Below are positions 15,831-24,879 of a DNA stretch of 57,335 nt, one piece after another. The notes under the pieces are model-generated. The model saw only the letters and a list, made by a program, of their open reading frames with translations. It searched no databases and had not been told where the DNA came from. This stretch comes from BRH-c25 sp964619815 (GTDB lineage: Bacteria; Bacillota; Clostridia; Lutisporales; Lutisporaceae): positions 1 to 57,335 of the forward strand of contig CAZUGK010000006.1 of assembly GCA_964619815.1 (NCBI GenBank), written 5' to 3'. The position numbers were made by a program, and so were the translations under genes. Every line of letters starts with the position of its first letter. Within the stretch, counting starts at the first letter, position 1.

Positions 15831-16383
15831 ACTTTTCACGCTCCTTTTCCATGCTGATTAATTCTTCCTTTAGCATCTGCCTGGCTCTATAAAGCCTGTT
15901 TTTTACTATGGTGAGCGACTCACCTGTAATATCTATAATCTCCTGGTAGGATAAGTTTCTATGATGAAATAATATCAAGAATTCCCTGTATTTGTCCGGC
16001 AGCTTCATTATTGCAGCCTGCACCAGCTTTTGATTCTCTTTTCTTATATATTCTTCTTCCGGGGTATCTTTTCCATCTTTGATTTCAAACCCCTCATCTA
16101 TGGGTACAGTCTCGCCTTTTCTTTTCCGTAAGCTGTCCAGACAAAGGTTCGTAGTAATCTTCATAGCCCAGGTCATAAATTTATATTCAGGATTGTACTT
16201 GGAAAGGGAATTATACATTCTGATAAATGCTTCCTGGGACACATCTTCTGCTTCTTCCCTGTTTCCCATCATTCTGAAAGCTGTGTTGTATATAGCTTTC
16301 TTATATCTCTCAATGAGCACCTCAAAAGCATTTACATCTCCAGCCAGACACCGATTAACTATTTCAATGTCAGAGGCAATCAA
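15808..16383 (-). CDS. ECF-type RNA polymerase sigma factor
   Basis: A 191-residue sigma-70 family factor of the extracytoplasmic type: region 2 (about 20-90, YNTAFRMMGNREEAEDVSQEAFIRMY and FMTWAMKITTNLCLDSLRKRK) and region 4 (about 120-178, LPDKYREFLILFHHRNLSYQEI and SLTIVKNRLYRARQML helix-turn-helix). I chose the TTG at 16383 because GAGGTG lies 8-9 bases upstream; a GTG at 16395 overlaps that site. It heads an operon with an anti-sigma factor and two envelope proteins. The ribosome site itself is at the edge of the repeat block at 16393-16517. Confidence 0.9.
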   Translation of the reverse strand: MIASDIEIVNRCLAGDVNAFEVLIERYKKAIYNTAFRMMGNREEAEDVSQEAFIRMYNSLSKYNPEYKFMTWAMKITTNLCLDSLRKRKGETVPIDEGFEIKDGKDTPEEEYIRKENQKLVQAAIMKLPDKYREFLILFHHRNLSYQEIIDITGESLTIVKNRLYRARQMLKEELISMEKEREKYAMHGNK

Positions 16384-16392
16384 CCCTATCCC

Positions 16393-16517
<125 letters not shown>

Positions 16518-16565
16518 TTATATACGTAATCAAAAAATAATTGTCTGACGCAATGTATAATGAAA

Positions 16566-17702
16566 TTACGTCAATTTCTTCCACATTATCACCGCATCTT
16601 CACCGGTATCTGAATAGTAGCCTTTTCTCAACCCACTGTCTTCGAAGCCCAATTTCTTATAGAGGTTCCTTGCAACCTCATTTGAAGCTCTTACCTCCAG
16701 TGTAATGCTGGACACCTTGTTTTCCTTTGCCGTCCGGATCAGTGCCTGTACCAATTTTTCTCCGATTTTCTGTCCTCTATAATCAGGATGCACAGCTATA
16801 TTGGTTATATGCCCTTCATCAAGCACAATCCACATTCCTCCGTAGGCTGCAACCTTTCCATCCACCTTTGCTGCAATGTACCTTGCCAAATTGTTTTTGG
16901 TAATTTCGGCCTCAAAGGATTCACGGGACCAGGGTGTTGTGAAGCTCAGCTTCTCTATCTCACAAACCTGATCAATATCCTCATAGCTCATATTTTGAAG
17001 TTCTACTTTGTGTTTCTTTTCATATTCCACTTCTGCCTGGGATTTTCTTATATAGGTAAGCCTGAAGGAGTTGTATGTATCAACCAAGCCTTTATTATAC
17101 ATTTCGAAAGCCAGGGCGGCACATGATGAAGCCCGCGGCAGCAAGCTGTCATAAGGTGCTATATAATATTCCTCAAGACCCTTTTTCAGGTTTTCTTCAA
17201 AAAGCAATGCTCCATCTCCAAGGAAAGTAACAGGTACAGACTTTTCCTTTACAACCTTTATAAGGTCTTCAATCTGTATTACGCTGAGATCCTCACGCTT
17301 TGCAAGCCTGCCCTTTTCCCATGAATACAAGCAGCTGTACACCATCCCTCTCTGAGCATCCAGCATTGGACAAATCAGGCCTGTACAATTATAAAGGCTG
17401 TACGCCAATGCATCAAGGGTTGGTACTCCAGCGACAGGCTTTCCGAAGGTCTGAGCCATTCCCTTTATTATTGATGCTCCAATACGCAGTCCGGTAAAAG
17501 AACCCGGTCCGGAAGAGCATGCAAATAAATCAATTTCAGAAGGTTTAATTCCTGACTTCTTAAAGAGTTCATCAATAATGCCCATAATTTTCTGTGAATG
17601 AGCCCTGCTGATATTCAATATATATTCTGCAATCAATCTGCCGTCTTCCACTATCGCTGCTGTTGCTGCAGTAGTGGATGTATCAACAGCCAGAATCTTC
17701 AT
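16566..17702 (-). CDS. TsaB-RimI fusion (t6A synthesis protein fused to N-acetyltransferase)
   Basis: The 378-residue protein joins two normally separate enzymes. Residues 1 to about 230 are TsaB, the dimerisation partner of TsaD in t6A synthesis (ILAVDTSTTAATAAIV, SSGPGSFTGLRIG, GVPTLDALAY). Residues about 233-378 are a GNAT acetyltransferase of the RimI type (IEKLSFTTPWSRESF, NIAVHPDYRGQKIGEKL acetyl-CoA loop, RASNEVARNLYKKLGFE), which acetylates ribosomal protein S18. The two genes are usually adjacent in Firmicutes, so the fusion follows that order. It overlaps tsaE by 20 bases, giving a two-gene operon. Confidence 0.92.
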   Translation of the reverse strand: MKILAVDTSTTAATAAIVEDGRLIAEYILNISRAHSQKIMGIIDELFKKSGIKPSEIDLFACSSGPGSFTGLRIGASIIKGMAQTFGKPVAGVPTLDALAYSLYNCTGLICPMLDAQRGMVYSCLYSWEKGRLAKREDLSVIQIEDLIKVVKEKSVPVTFLGDGALLFEENLKKGLEEYYIAPYDSLLPRASSCAALAFEMYNKGLVDTYNSFRLTYIRKSQAEVEYEKKHKVELQNMSYEDIDQVCEIEKLSFTTPWSRESFEAEITKNNLARYIAAKVDGKVAAYGGMWIVLDEGHITNIAVHPDYRGQKIGEKLVQALIRTAKENKVSSITLEVRASNEVARNLYKKLGFEDSGLRKGYYSDTGEDAVIMWKKLT

Positions 17703-18159
17703 TTTGTTCCATTCCTTTCACTATATTGTCATAAGTCTCACCTGTCGGCTCAATTATTATTTCACGGGAATTATCTCCCTTAGTGTTTAAAATAGTAATC
17801 CAAAGTCTCTCTCCAGGAATTATGTCTCTTACTACATCAGCCCACTCAAGTACCACTACTCCATCACCGAAAAAATATTCCTCGTAGCCTAATTCATACA
17901 TTTCTTCAACATCATTAAGCCTGTAAACATCAAAATGATAGAGAGGCAGCCGGCCATCATATTCATTGATGATGGTATAGGTCGGACTGGTCACATAATC
18001 CTCTATACCCATACCCTTTGCGATACCCTTTGTAAAGGCAGTTTTCCCCGCTCCGAGGTCTCCGGAGAGACATATTATATTTCCGGAATTCAGCAGTTTA
18101 CCCAGTCGTTCACCTATTTTTGTCGTTTCTTCAGCACTCTCAGTAATAATTTTAAGCAT
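17683..18159 (-). CDS. tsaE: tRNA threonylcarbamoyladenosine synthesis ATPase TsaE
   Basis: ATPase that resets the TsaB-TsaD complex between t6A cycles. The 158-residue protein has Walker A GDLGAGKTAF (about residues 33-42), the SPTYTIINEY switch, and VVVLEWADVV near the end. The ATG at 18159 is preceded by CCGGAGG; the frame is open 24 codons upstream but into repeat sequence. It is the first gene of a two-gene operon with the tsaB-rimI fusion. Confidence 0.93.
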   Translation of the reverse strand: MLKIITESAEETTKIGERLGKLLNSGNIICLSGDLGAGKTAFTKGIAKGMGIEDYVTSPTYTIINEYDGRLPLYHFDVYRLNDVEEMYELGYEEYFFGDGVVVLEWADVVRDIIPGERLWITILNTKGDNSREIIIEPTGETYDNIVKGMEQNEDSGC

Positions 18160-18179
18160 TAAATTACCTCCGGTAAATA

Positions 18180-18528
18180 TTGGCTCGTGGTTCGTGGCAC
18201 GTGAATTGAGCAAGTCTTCGAAGCTTGGCATCCATCCAATTGCTATTGCCTATCACCCATAGCCGGTAAAAAAATATCTATAGCAATCCTTAAGAATTAC
18301 TATAGATATTATACTCTGTTTACAGGTAAATGTATACATTTGTGAGATTGTGGGGTTTCGGGGTTACGAGGCTTCGGGAAACGGGTAACACAGAAAACAC
18401 GGATGGAATTATTGAACTAAATACGCTTCAGTAATATCCGGTATTTTCAAAATCACCGATACCATTTAGGAGTACCCGAATATTCCACGAGCCACGAGCC
18501 ACGTGCCACGCGCCTCGAGCCAATAATA
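18180..18528. repeat. Intergenic repeats flanking a terminator
   Basis: Three repeat blocks: 18180-18260 (GGCTCGTGGTTCGTGGCACG, CTTCGAAG, and CCTATCACCCAT), 18338-18408 (GGGGTTTCGGGGTTACGAGG and AACGGGTAACACAG), and 18470-18528 (CCACGAGCCACGAGCCACG). The first and last are inverted versions of the same CACGAGC unit. Confidence 0.7.
18273..18310 (-). terminator. Terminator downstream of the tex-amidohydrolase unit
   Basis: AATATCTATAG (18273-18283) pairs with CTATAGATATT (18300-18310), with further imperfect pairing inside. Seven Ts follow on the minus strand. It lies about 225 bases beyond the amidohydrolase stop codon. Confidence 0.75.
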
Positions 18529-18535
18529 CAATGGC

Positions 18536-19693
18536 TTATCTTCTATATACAACCTTACCGTCGATAAGCACTGCATAGGTTTTGCCGGTAAGCTCAAAAG
18601 GATGTCCATCGAAAATTACAATATCTGCATCCTTACCCTTCTCCAGGCTTCCAACCCTGTCTTTAATACCTAATATCTCTGCTGCATTTATTGTTATGGC
18701 TTTCAATGCCTCCATTTCATCCAGTCCATCTCTGGCTGCCAAGCCCGCACATACAGGCAGATACTGTATGGGTATAACCGGATGGTCTGTTGTGATTGAA
18801 AATTTTATCCCTGCCTTCCATAGAACCGCCGGTGTCTTGAAGGTCTTGTTCTTAAGCTCATACTTTGACCTTTCTGTAAGGTGAGGGCCATTTATTACAT
18901 ATTTTCCTTCCTTCGCAAGCTCATCAGCTATAAGGTGGCCTTCTGTACAGTGGTCCAGAGTGATGTCCACGTCAAACTCCTTTGCTATCCTGAGCGCGGT
19001 AAATATATCATCTGCTCTATGAGCATGAGCCTTTAGCGGTATCTCCTTTCTTATTACCCTGGCAAGAGCCTCCAGCTTGATGTCAAACTCAGGCTTTTTT
19101 TCCGGATCCTGCTTTGCTCTTTCAAGCTTCTCATTGTAAGCCTTAGCCTTGAAAAGCTGTTCTCTCAGTATTGCAGCAGTAGCCATTCTTGTAGTAGGTG
19201 ATGTTTTTCTCTCGGAATAGACTCTTTTTGGGTTTTCTCCAAAAGCTATTTTCATGGCTGCAGGTTCTTTTAATATCATATCATCTATTCTGTTTCCATA
19301 GGTCTTTATGGTTGCAAAAGTCCCGCCAATGACATTGGCACTTCCCGGGCCGGTACATACAGTGGTTATTCCACCCTCCCTTGCTTCCTCGAAGGTTCTG
19401 TCCATAGGGTTTATTGAGTCAATCGCCCTGAGGTGAGGAGTTACAGGATCTACAGATTCATTGCCGTCTGCTCCCTCAAAGCCTATGGCATCCTCCCACA
19501 TTCCCAGATGGCAGTGGGCATCAATTATGCCGGGCATAACCAGCCTGCCTTCGGCATCTATAACCTCTGCATCGGCAGGAGCTTCAACATTCTCCCCGAC
19601 AGCAACAATTTTACCGTTATCCACCAGGATGCTGCCTTTTTCATATACCTTGTCTGCCATGGTATAGATTTTACCGTTTTTGATAAGTATCAT
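18536..19693 (-). CDS. Amidohydrolase family protein
   Basis: A 385-residue metal-dependent hydrolase with the urease/amidohydrolase fold. Metal ligands are visible as DAHCHLG (first strand), AHAHRADD, LDHCTEGH and the catalytic ITTDHPV. The N- and C-terminal strands (GKIYTMADKVYEKGSILVDNGKIVAVG; GSLEKGKDADIVIFDG) form the small composite sheet domain typical of imidazolonepropionase-like members. Substrate unknown. A GGGGG site precedes the ATG. It lies 23 bases after tex on the same strand and probably shares its transcript. Confidence 0.88.
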   Translation of the reverse strand: MILIKNGKIYTMADKVYEKGSILVDNGKIVAVGENVEAPADAEVIDAEGRLVMPGIIDAHCHLGMWEDAIGFEGADGNESVDPVTPHLRAIDSINPMDRTFEEAREGGITTVCTGPGSANVIGGTFATIKTYGNRIDDMILKEPAAMKIAFGENPKRVYSERKTSPTTRMATAAILREQLFKAKAYNEKLERAKQDPEKKPEFDIKLEALARVIRKEIPLKAHAHRADDIFTALRIAKEFDVDITLDHCTEGHLIADELAKEGKYVINGPHLTERSKYELKNKTFKTPAVLWKAGIKFSITTDHPVIPIQYLPVCAGLAARDGLDEMEALKAITINAAEILGIKDRVGSLEKGKDADIVIFDGHPFELTGKTYAVLIDGKVVYRR

Positions 19694-19716
19694 TTGTTAA
19701 CCCCCTTATTTTTTAG

Positions 19717-21867
19717 TTAATTCAAGCCTTTCATACTGAGGCTTATTCTATTCCTATCCAGATCCACATCCAGTACTTTAACCTTGACTATATCTCCTAC
19801 CTGTACTACATCCAAAGGCCTTCTTACAAACCTGTCAGCCAGCTCTGATATATGCACCAGGCCATCCTGATGTACCCCTATGTCCACAAAGGCGCCAAAG
19901 TCAATAACATTCCTGACTGTTCCCGTAAGTATCATTTCCGGTCTTAAATCCTTAATGTTCAATACATCTGACATCAATATAGGCTTCGGCATTTCATCCC
20001 TCGGGTCTCTCCCCGGCTTCTTAAGCTCATCTATAATGTCTCTCAGTGTCGGCACACCAACCCCGAGATCCTCTGCCAGTAAATTTACATCCATATCCGT
20101 TAATTGGTTTACAACTCTGTTCATGCCCATTTGCTTAAGCTCTGACAAGGAATAACCCGCCTTTTCCAGGAGCTTCTTTGCGACCTCATAGGATTCAGGA
20201 TGTACCGAGGTGTTATCCAATATGTTTTCACTTTCCGGTATTCTCAGGAAGCCTGCCGCTTGTTCAAAAGCCTTTTCCCCAAGCTTTTTCACCTTGAGCA
20301 GCTCCTTTCTGCCCTTGAATTTTCCGTTTTCTTCCCTGTATGCAACTATGTTTTTAGCAATACCTGAGTTTATACCTGAAATATGCTGAAGGAGTGAGGT
20401 CGAGGCTGTATTAAGGTCCACGCCTACGCTGTTAACACAATCTTCAACAACTCCTCCCAAGGATTCGGAAAGCTTTTTTTGCGCGACATCATGCTGGTAT
20501 TGCCCTACCCCTATTGACTTTGGATCTATCTTGACTAATTCTGCAAGAGGGTCCTGAAGCCTTCTGGCGATTGAGATAGCTCCACGCAGTGATACATTTA
20601 TATCCGGGTACTCCTGGGCTGCCAATTCTGAGGCTGAATATACAGATGCTCCCGCTTCATTCACAATTACATAATGCAGTGGTATATTCATTTCCTTAAT
20701 TATTTCAGCACATACCTTTTCAGACTCCCTTGATGCAGTTCCATTACCCAGGGATATGACTTCAACATTATATTTTTTAATCAAGTTCTCCAATACTCTT
20801 TTGGCTTCTGCCACCTGGCTTTGCGGTGGCGTTGGATATACTGTGGTAGTTTCCAGGAGCTTTCCGGTATCATCCACTACAGCAATTTTGCAGCCTGTCC
20901 TGAAAGCCGGGTCAAAGCCCATGACTGCCTTTCCCTTAATAGGAGCCTGCATTAGCAGGTTCCTGAGGTTGGCAGCGAATACCTTTATAGCCTGCTCTTC
21001 AGCAACATCAGTAAGCTCGTTCCTTATCTCCCTTTCTATAGATGGAGCAATCAATCTATTATATGCATCCTTGACTACCGCTTCCAGTACTTCTCTGTAA
21101 GGTGAATTTTCGATGATTGCATTATTGTTCAGGTAGGTCAGAATTCTGTCTGCCGGCGCTTCCACCTTGACTGTCAGGAATTCTTCCTTTTCTCCCCTGT
21201 TTACTGCCAAGATTCTATGTGGAGCAATCTTTCTGACAGGCTCGCTGAAATCATAATACATCTGGTATTCAGATTTCTCTTCCTTAGTGCCTTTTGCAGC
21301 AATAGTGCCATCTTTAAAGGTCAGTTCCCTTATTTCCTTCCTGAATTCCGCATTATCAGATATAAGCTCTGCAATTATATCCGAAGCACCGTTTATTGCA
21401 TCTTGAGCTGTTTCAACCCCAAGCTCCGGATTTATAAAGCCTGCAGCAATATCTTCCAGAGACTCGCGAGAACGCTCCTGCTTCCATATTATATCTGCCA
21501 AAGGCTCCAGCCCCTTTTCCTTTGCAATGGTAGCCCTTGTTCTTTTTTTCTGCTTGTATGGACGGTAGAGATCCTCTACCTCCTGCAATACCTCAGCTTT
21601 ATCAATAGAAGCCCGAAGCTCCTCTGTGAGCTTTCCCTGCTCATCTATAAGCCTTATAACCTCTGCCTTTCTGTTTTCAAGGTTTCTGAGATACGTAAGC
21701 CTTTCATTAAGGTCTCTTAATATAGTGTCTGAAAGCTCTCCTGTAAGCTCTTTTCTGTATCGCGCAATGAAAGGTATGGTATTACCGTCATCTATAAGCT
21801 TTACTGTGTTTTCAACCTGCCATGGCTTAACTGACAATTCCTTTGCCAGCTTTGCAATTATGTCCAT
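19717..21867 (-). CDS. tex: Tex family RNA-binding transcriptional accessory protein
   Basis: A 716-residue Tex protein, a nucleic-acid-binding factor related to eukaryotic Spt6. Seen in order are the N-terminal helical domain (IIAKLAKELSVKPWQVENTVKLID), a YqgF/RNase H-like domain (VMGFDPAFRTGCKIAVVDDTG; SLGNGTASRESE), helix-hairpin-helix motifs (VDLNTASTSLLQHISGINSGIAKNI) and a C-terminal S1 domain (LTGTVRNVIDFGAFVDIGVHQDGLVHISEL). Length is typical. The ATG at 21867 has GGAGGAG upstream; 12 upstream in-frame codons are probably not translated. The divergent gene at 22057 shares the upstream region. Confidence 0.94.
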   Translation of the reverse strand: MDIIAKLAKELSVKPWQVENTVKLIDDGNTIPFIARYRKELTGELSDTILRDLNERLTYLRNLENRKAEVIRLIDEQGKLTEELRASIDKAEVLQEVEDLYRPYKQKKRTRATIAKEKGLEPLADIIWKQERSRESLEDIAAGFINPELGVETAQDAINGASDIIAELISDNAEFRKEIRELTFKDGTIAAKGTKEEKSEYQMYYDFSEPVRKIAPHRILAVNRGEKEEFLTVKVEAPADRILTYLNNNAIIENSPYREVLEAVVKDAYNRLIAPSIEREIRNELTDVAEEQAIKVFAANLRNLLMQAPIKGKAVMGFDPAFRTGCKIAVVDDTGKLLETTTVYPTPPQSQVAEAKRVLENLIKKYNVEVISLGNGTASRESEKVCAEIIKEMNIPLHYVIVNEAGASVYSASELAAQEYPDINVSLRGAISIARRLQDPLAELVKIDPKSIGVGQYQHDVAQKKLSESLGGVVEDCVNSVGVDLNTASTSLLQHISGINSGIAKNIVAYREENGKFKGRKELLKVKKLGEKAFEQAAGFLRIPESENILDNTSVHPESYEVAKKLLEKAGYSLSELKQMGMNRVVNQLTDMDVNLLAEDLGVGVPTLRDIIDELKKPGRDPRDEMPKPILMSDVLNIKDLRPEMILTGTVRNVIDFGAFVDIGVHQDGLVHISELADRFVRRPLDVVQVGDIVKVKVLDVDLDRNRISLSMKGLN

Positions 21868-22056
21868 ATTTTCTACTCCTCCACTCCGATGTTTTACATT
21901 CATATATAATTTTAACCTTTTTCACATGAATATTTCAATAGGTACGAGGTACGAGCCTTGTGCCCTGATTCCCATTGCCCATTATCCATATTTATGCTAG
22001 TATATCAAGTAAGTACATATGTACACATTACGGGTACAGAAAGCGAGGCTATAATC

Positions 22057-22494
22057 GTGGATACAAAAATGTTCATAGTTGATTCCAGTATACTCCCTAA
22101 GGTATATGAGAAAGTGATAGCTGCAAAGCTTCTTCTGAAGACAGGAGACGCTACTACAATCCAGGAGGCTTGTCAAAAAACCGGAATAAGCCGAAGTGCC
22201 TTCTATAAATATAAGGACGGAGTGTTTGACTATGCAACTCAGGAATTGGGGCGTATTGTTACATTGTTCATGATTCTCACACATACTCCGGGTGTTCTCT
22301 CGGATATCATAAACAAGATTGCATCTGCAAAGGGAAATATCATAACAATAAATCAAAACATACCGGTTATGGGTTCTGCTTCATTAACCGCATCTATTGA
22401 TACAAAAGCAATGGAAATAAATCCGGAAGAGCTTTTACAACTGCTCCTGTCCTGTAAAGGCTGCAAGAAGGTAGAAATTATAGGAATGGAATAG
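22057..22494 (+). CDS. UPF0735 ACT-domain regulatory protein (PheB-like)
   Basis: A 145-residue protein with an N-terminal helical DNA-binding-like part (TGISRSAFYKYKDGVFDY, about 45-65) and a C-terminal ACT domain (about 72-145, IVTLFMILTHTPGVLSDIINKIASAKGNI), an amino-acid-binding module. This is the UPF0735 family, some members of which are named PheB. I chose the GTG at 22057 with GCGAGG eight bases upstream; an ATG at 22069 is also possible, and an open frame runs further upstream without family similarity. Stand-alone plus-strand gene, divergent from tex. Ligand not known. Confidence 0.87.
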   Translation: MDTKMFIVDSSILPKVYEKVIAAKLLLKTGDATTIQEACQKTGISRSAFYKYKDGVFDYATQELGRIVTLFMILTHTPGVLSDIINKIASAKGNIITINQNIPVMGSASLTASIDTKAMEINPEELLQLLLSCKGCKKVEIIGME

Positions 22495-22498
22495 AAAA

Positions 22499-22518
22499 GG
22501 GCGAACACTGTTCGCCCC
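22499..22518. repeat. REP-like palindrome
   Basis: GGGCGAACACTGTTCGCCC, identical to the unit at 16420-16438, lies five bases after the ACT gene and eight bases before the end of the convergent chemoreceptor gene. It may serve as a shared terminator, although no long T-run follows. Confidence 0.8.
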
Positions 22519-22525
22519 TAAACTT

Positions 22526-24718
22526 TTAACAATCAAACTTATTAACGATATTCTGCAGCTCAACTGCCATTTCATTCAATCTGACAGCTGAACTGTTTAT
22601 CTCCTGCATTGCAGAAGACTGCTCCTCGGTGCTGGCAAGAACATTCTGAGTACCTTGCGAGGTTGTCTCGGCAATAGAGCTTACTTCCTTTACCGCATCA
22701 ATTACCTGCATGTTCTCCGATTTCAGCTCAAGCACTGAATCGGAAACATTCCTTACATCTTCTGCTACAAGACGAATTTCTCTTATTATCCTTTCAAAGG
22801 TGCTATATGTAGAGGTTATAGCTTCAGTGCCCTTTTCCACCTCTATAAGCCCTTCATTCATAGCCTCAACCGTTACTCCGGTTTCTTTCTGCACCTCCAG
22901 AAGAAGAGTTTCAATATCCTTTGATGCTTCTCTCGTTTGTTCTGCAAGATTTCTTATTTCATTTGCCACTACCGCGAAGCCTTTGCCGGCATCCCCTGCG
23001 CGAGCAGCTTCAATGGCCGCATTCAATGCAAGCATATTTGTTTTTCCTGCTATATCTCTTATAATCTTAACAATTCCGGTTATTTCTGCTGATTTATTGC
23101 CAAGACGCTCAACCAGCGAAGCTGAATTGACAACGCTTTCCTTTATCATTCCAATTGTGCCGTTTATGATATTTATATTCTCTGAACCCTCTTGGGCTAC
23201 CTGAGCAGCAGCCTCAGCAGAATCCGCAACTGACTGGGTCTTTTGAGCAGTATCATAAACTTTGTCTGCTATCTCCTGTACAACCATGGAGGTTACTGAG
23301 ACTGATGCTATTTGGGATTGAGACCCCTCAGCAACACTTTCCACTATTGCAGCAATTTCCTCTGTAGCAGTAGTGCTCACATTGGCGCTCTCGCCCAGCC
23401 TTTGCGCTGCCTCTGTAATCTCCGTAACTGCAGAACTTACTTCTTTTAGTATACTTGACAAGGACTCTGTCATAAGATTGAAAGAGCTTTGAAGTTCTCC
23501 AATTTCATCCGTTGATGTGACCGCCAGCCTTTTCTTAAGATTGCCGTTCTTTATTTCTCCTGCAACCCTTGCCATATTGACAAGAGGCTTTACTATTATA
23601 AAGGCCAGAAGCAAACTGCCTGCCAAGGCTATAACAAATGCAACAGCAATTAAGGCATAGGCTTTGCCTTCCGCATTCTTCACCGGCTTCAGAGCTTCTT
23701 CAACCCCCGTTTCAGTAATAAGGCCCCAACCTGTAACCGGTATTTTATAATACGTGCCGATCACTTCTTCACCTTTGTAGTTTTCATATCGCGATGTGCC
23801 TTCCTGCCCTTTAACAAGGTTTAATGGCCCTTTTATCATATTTGTCACGGTATTATAACTTCCCAGCACCATTTCCTTGTATTCCGGGTGCGCAAGTACA
23901 ATTCCATTTTTATCTATTATGTATGCTACTCCGTTTTCGCCTATTTTAGTCTGATTTATTATTGCCTGTATGTCATCCAATACAATCTTGGCGTATAGCA
24001 CCCCTGCCACACTCTTGTTCTGATCCAATACCGGAACTGCTATGTTGAAAGCAGGAGCGCGGAGCTTTGCATCCAAATATGAATCTGATATAAAGCTTTG
24101 ACCTCTCAAGGCCTCGGTATACCATCTTTCCTGTGCCATGCTCGTACCATTTAGCTTTGTATTCATTGAGTAAAGCACCGTACCCTTTACATCAGCGAGA
24201 GTAATCTCCTTAAAGGAGGATTGCTGACTTGAAGCAATCTTCCTGACTACCCTTTCCTGCTGGTAACTGTCCATAGCAAGTATGTCTACCGACTGCGGAA
24301 CCAATTCCAAGGTTATAAGGCTTTGCGCAATATTTGCATTTATTCTTTCAATAAGTCCTTTATTAACAGCTGTGTTAAGCTCGTTCATATTGTTCATTAT
24401 GGCGCTTGTCTGAGAATTGATGCTGAAAAATGTCAGAAATACAAGGGGTATAAGAGTCATCAGCGTTACTAGCAATGTTATTCTCCCTCTGATGCCTCCG
24501 GCCAGCTTGCCGAAGCTGAATTTCTGCTTTTCCTGCGTCTTCGGCTTCTCCCGCTTCGGAGCATTAATTGCAGAATTCTTCATCTTAACTACAGGAAGCT
24601 TCATGCTTAGCTTAGGAAGTCTGATTTTTTTTAAAAAATCAAAAACATTCTTCTTAGACTTAAAAGACAGATTATTACCAGCCACAGGAAACCTAAAATA
24701 ATTATCTTTCTTTCTCAT
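22526..24718 (-). CDS. Methyl-accepting chemotaxis protein with dCache sensor domain
   Basis: A 730-residue transmembrane chemoreceptor. Order: a cytoplasmic, very basic N-terminal extension (about 1-78), membrane span 1 (about 80-103), an extracellular double-Cache ligand domain (about 105-350, with GENGVAYIIDKNGIVLAHPEY), span 2 (about 353-375), HAMP (about 376-428), then the coiled-coil signalling domain whose hairpin tip includes IRDIAGKTNMLALNAAIEAARAG. It would report to CheA/CheW, which are not in the window. The long positively charged leader before span 1 is unusual. GGGAGG precedes the ATG. Confidence 0.93.
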   Translation of the reverse strand: MRKKDNYFRFPVAGNNLSFKSKKNVFDFLKKIRLPKLSMKLPVVKMKNSAINAPKREKPKTQEKQKFSFGKLAGGIRGRITLLVTLMTLIPLVFLTFFSINSQTSAIMNNMNELNTAVNKGLIERINANIAQSLITLELVPQSVDILAMDSYQQERVVRKIASSQQSSFKEITLADVKGTVLYSMNTKLNGTSMAQERWYTEALRGQSFISDSYLDAKLRAPAFNIAVPVLDQNKSVAGVLYAKIVLDDIQAIINQTKIGENGVAYIIDKNGIVLAHPEYKEMVLGSYNTVTNMIKGPLNLVKGQEGTSRYENYKGEEVIGTYYKIPVTGWGLITETGVEEALKPVKNAEGKAYALIAVAFVIALAGSLLLAFIIVKPLVNMARVAGEIKNGNLKKRLAVTSTDEIGELQSSFNLMTESLSSILKEVSSAVTEITEAAQRLGESANVSTTATEEIAAIVESVAEGSQSQIASVSVTSMVVQEIADKVYDTAQKTQSVADSAEAAAQVAQEGSENINIINGTIGMIKESVVNSASLVERLGNKSAEITGIVKIIRDIAGKTNMLALNAAIEAARAGDAGKGFAVVANEIRNLAEQTREASKDIETLLLEVQKETGVTVEAMNEGLIEVEKGTEAITSTYSTFERIIREIRLVAEDVRNVSDSVLELKSENMQVIDAVKEVSSIAETTSQGTQNVLASTEEQSSAMQEINSSAVRLNEMAVELQNIVNKFDC

Positions 24719-24763
24719 GGTATTCCTCCCTGTTTCGCCTTTTATTTCTATGCCACCAAGTTA

Positions 24764-24792
24764 ATTTTAATACAATATTTTCAAATAAACAA
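24764..24792 (-). promoter_or_regulatory. Candidate chemoreceptor promoter
   Basis: On the minus strand TTGTTT (complement of 24787-24792) and TAAAAT (complement of 24764-24769) are 17 bases apart. No sigma-28 match was seen, so this receptor seems not to be in the late flagellar regulon. Confidence 0.4.
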
Positions 24793-24837
24793 CTTTTTTG
24801 TTTAATTTGGCGTATATGTAAAAATTCTGTCAGTAAA

Positions 24838-24879
24838 TAGAAAAAGCAGGTCTAATCATGACTAGACCTGCTTTTTCTA
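24838..24879 (-). terminator. prfB terminator overlapping its stop codon
   Basis: A 17-bp perfect stem (24838-24854 with 24863-24879), loop ATCATGAC, with A/T flanks on both sides. The TAG stop of prfB (24877-24879) is the first part of the stem. Confidence 0.9.

Noticed and set aside
22501..22518. Classic intrinsic terminator between the ACT gene and the chemoreceptor
   Set aside because: The palindrome has no T-run on either strand; it is better called a REP-like repeat, though it could assist termination.
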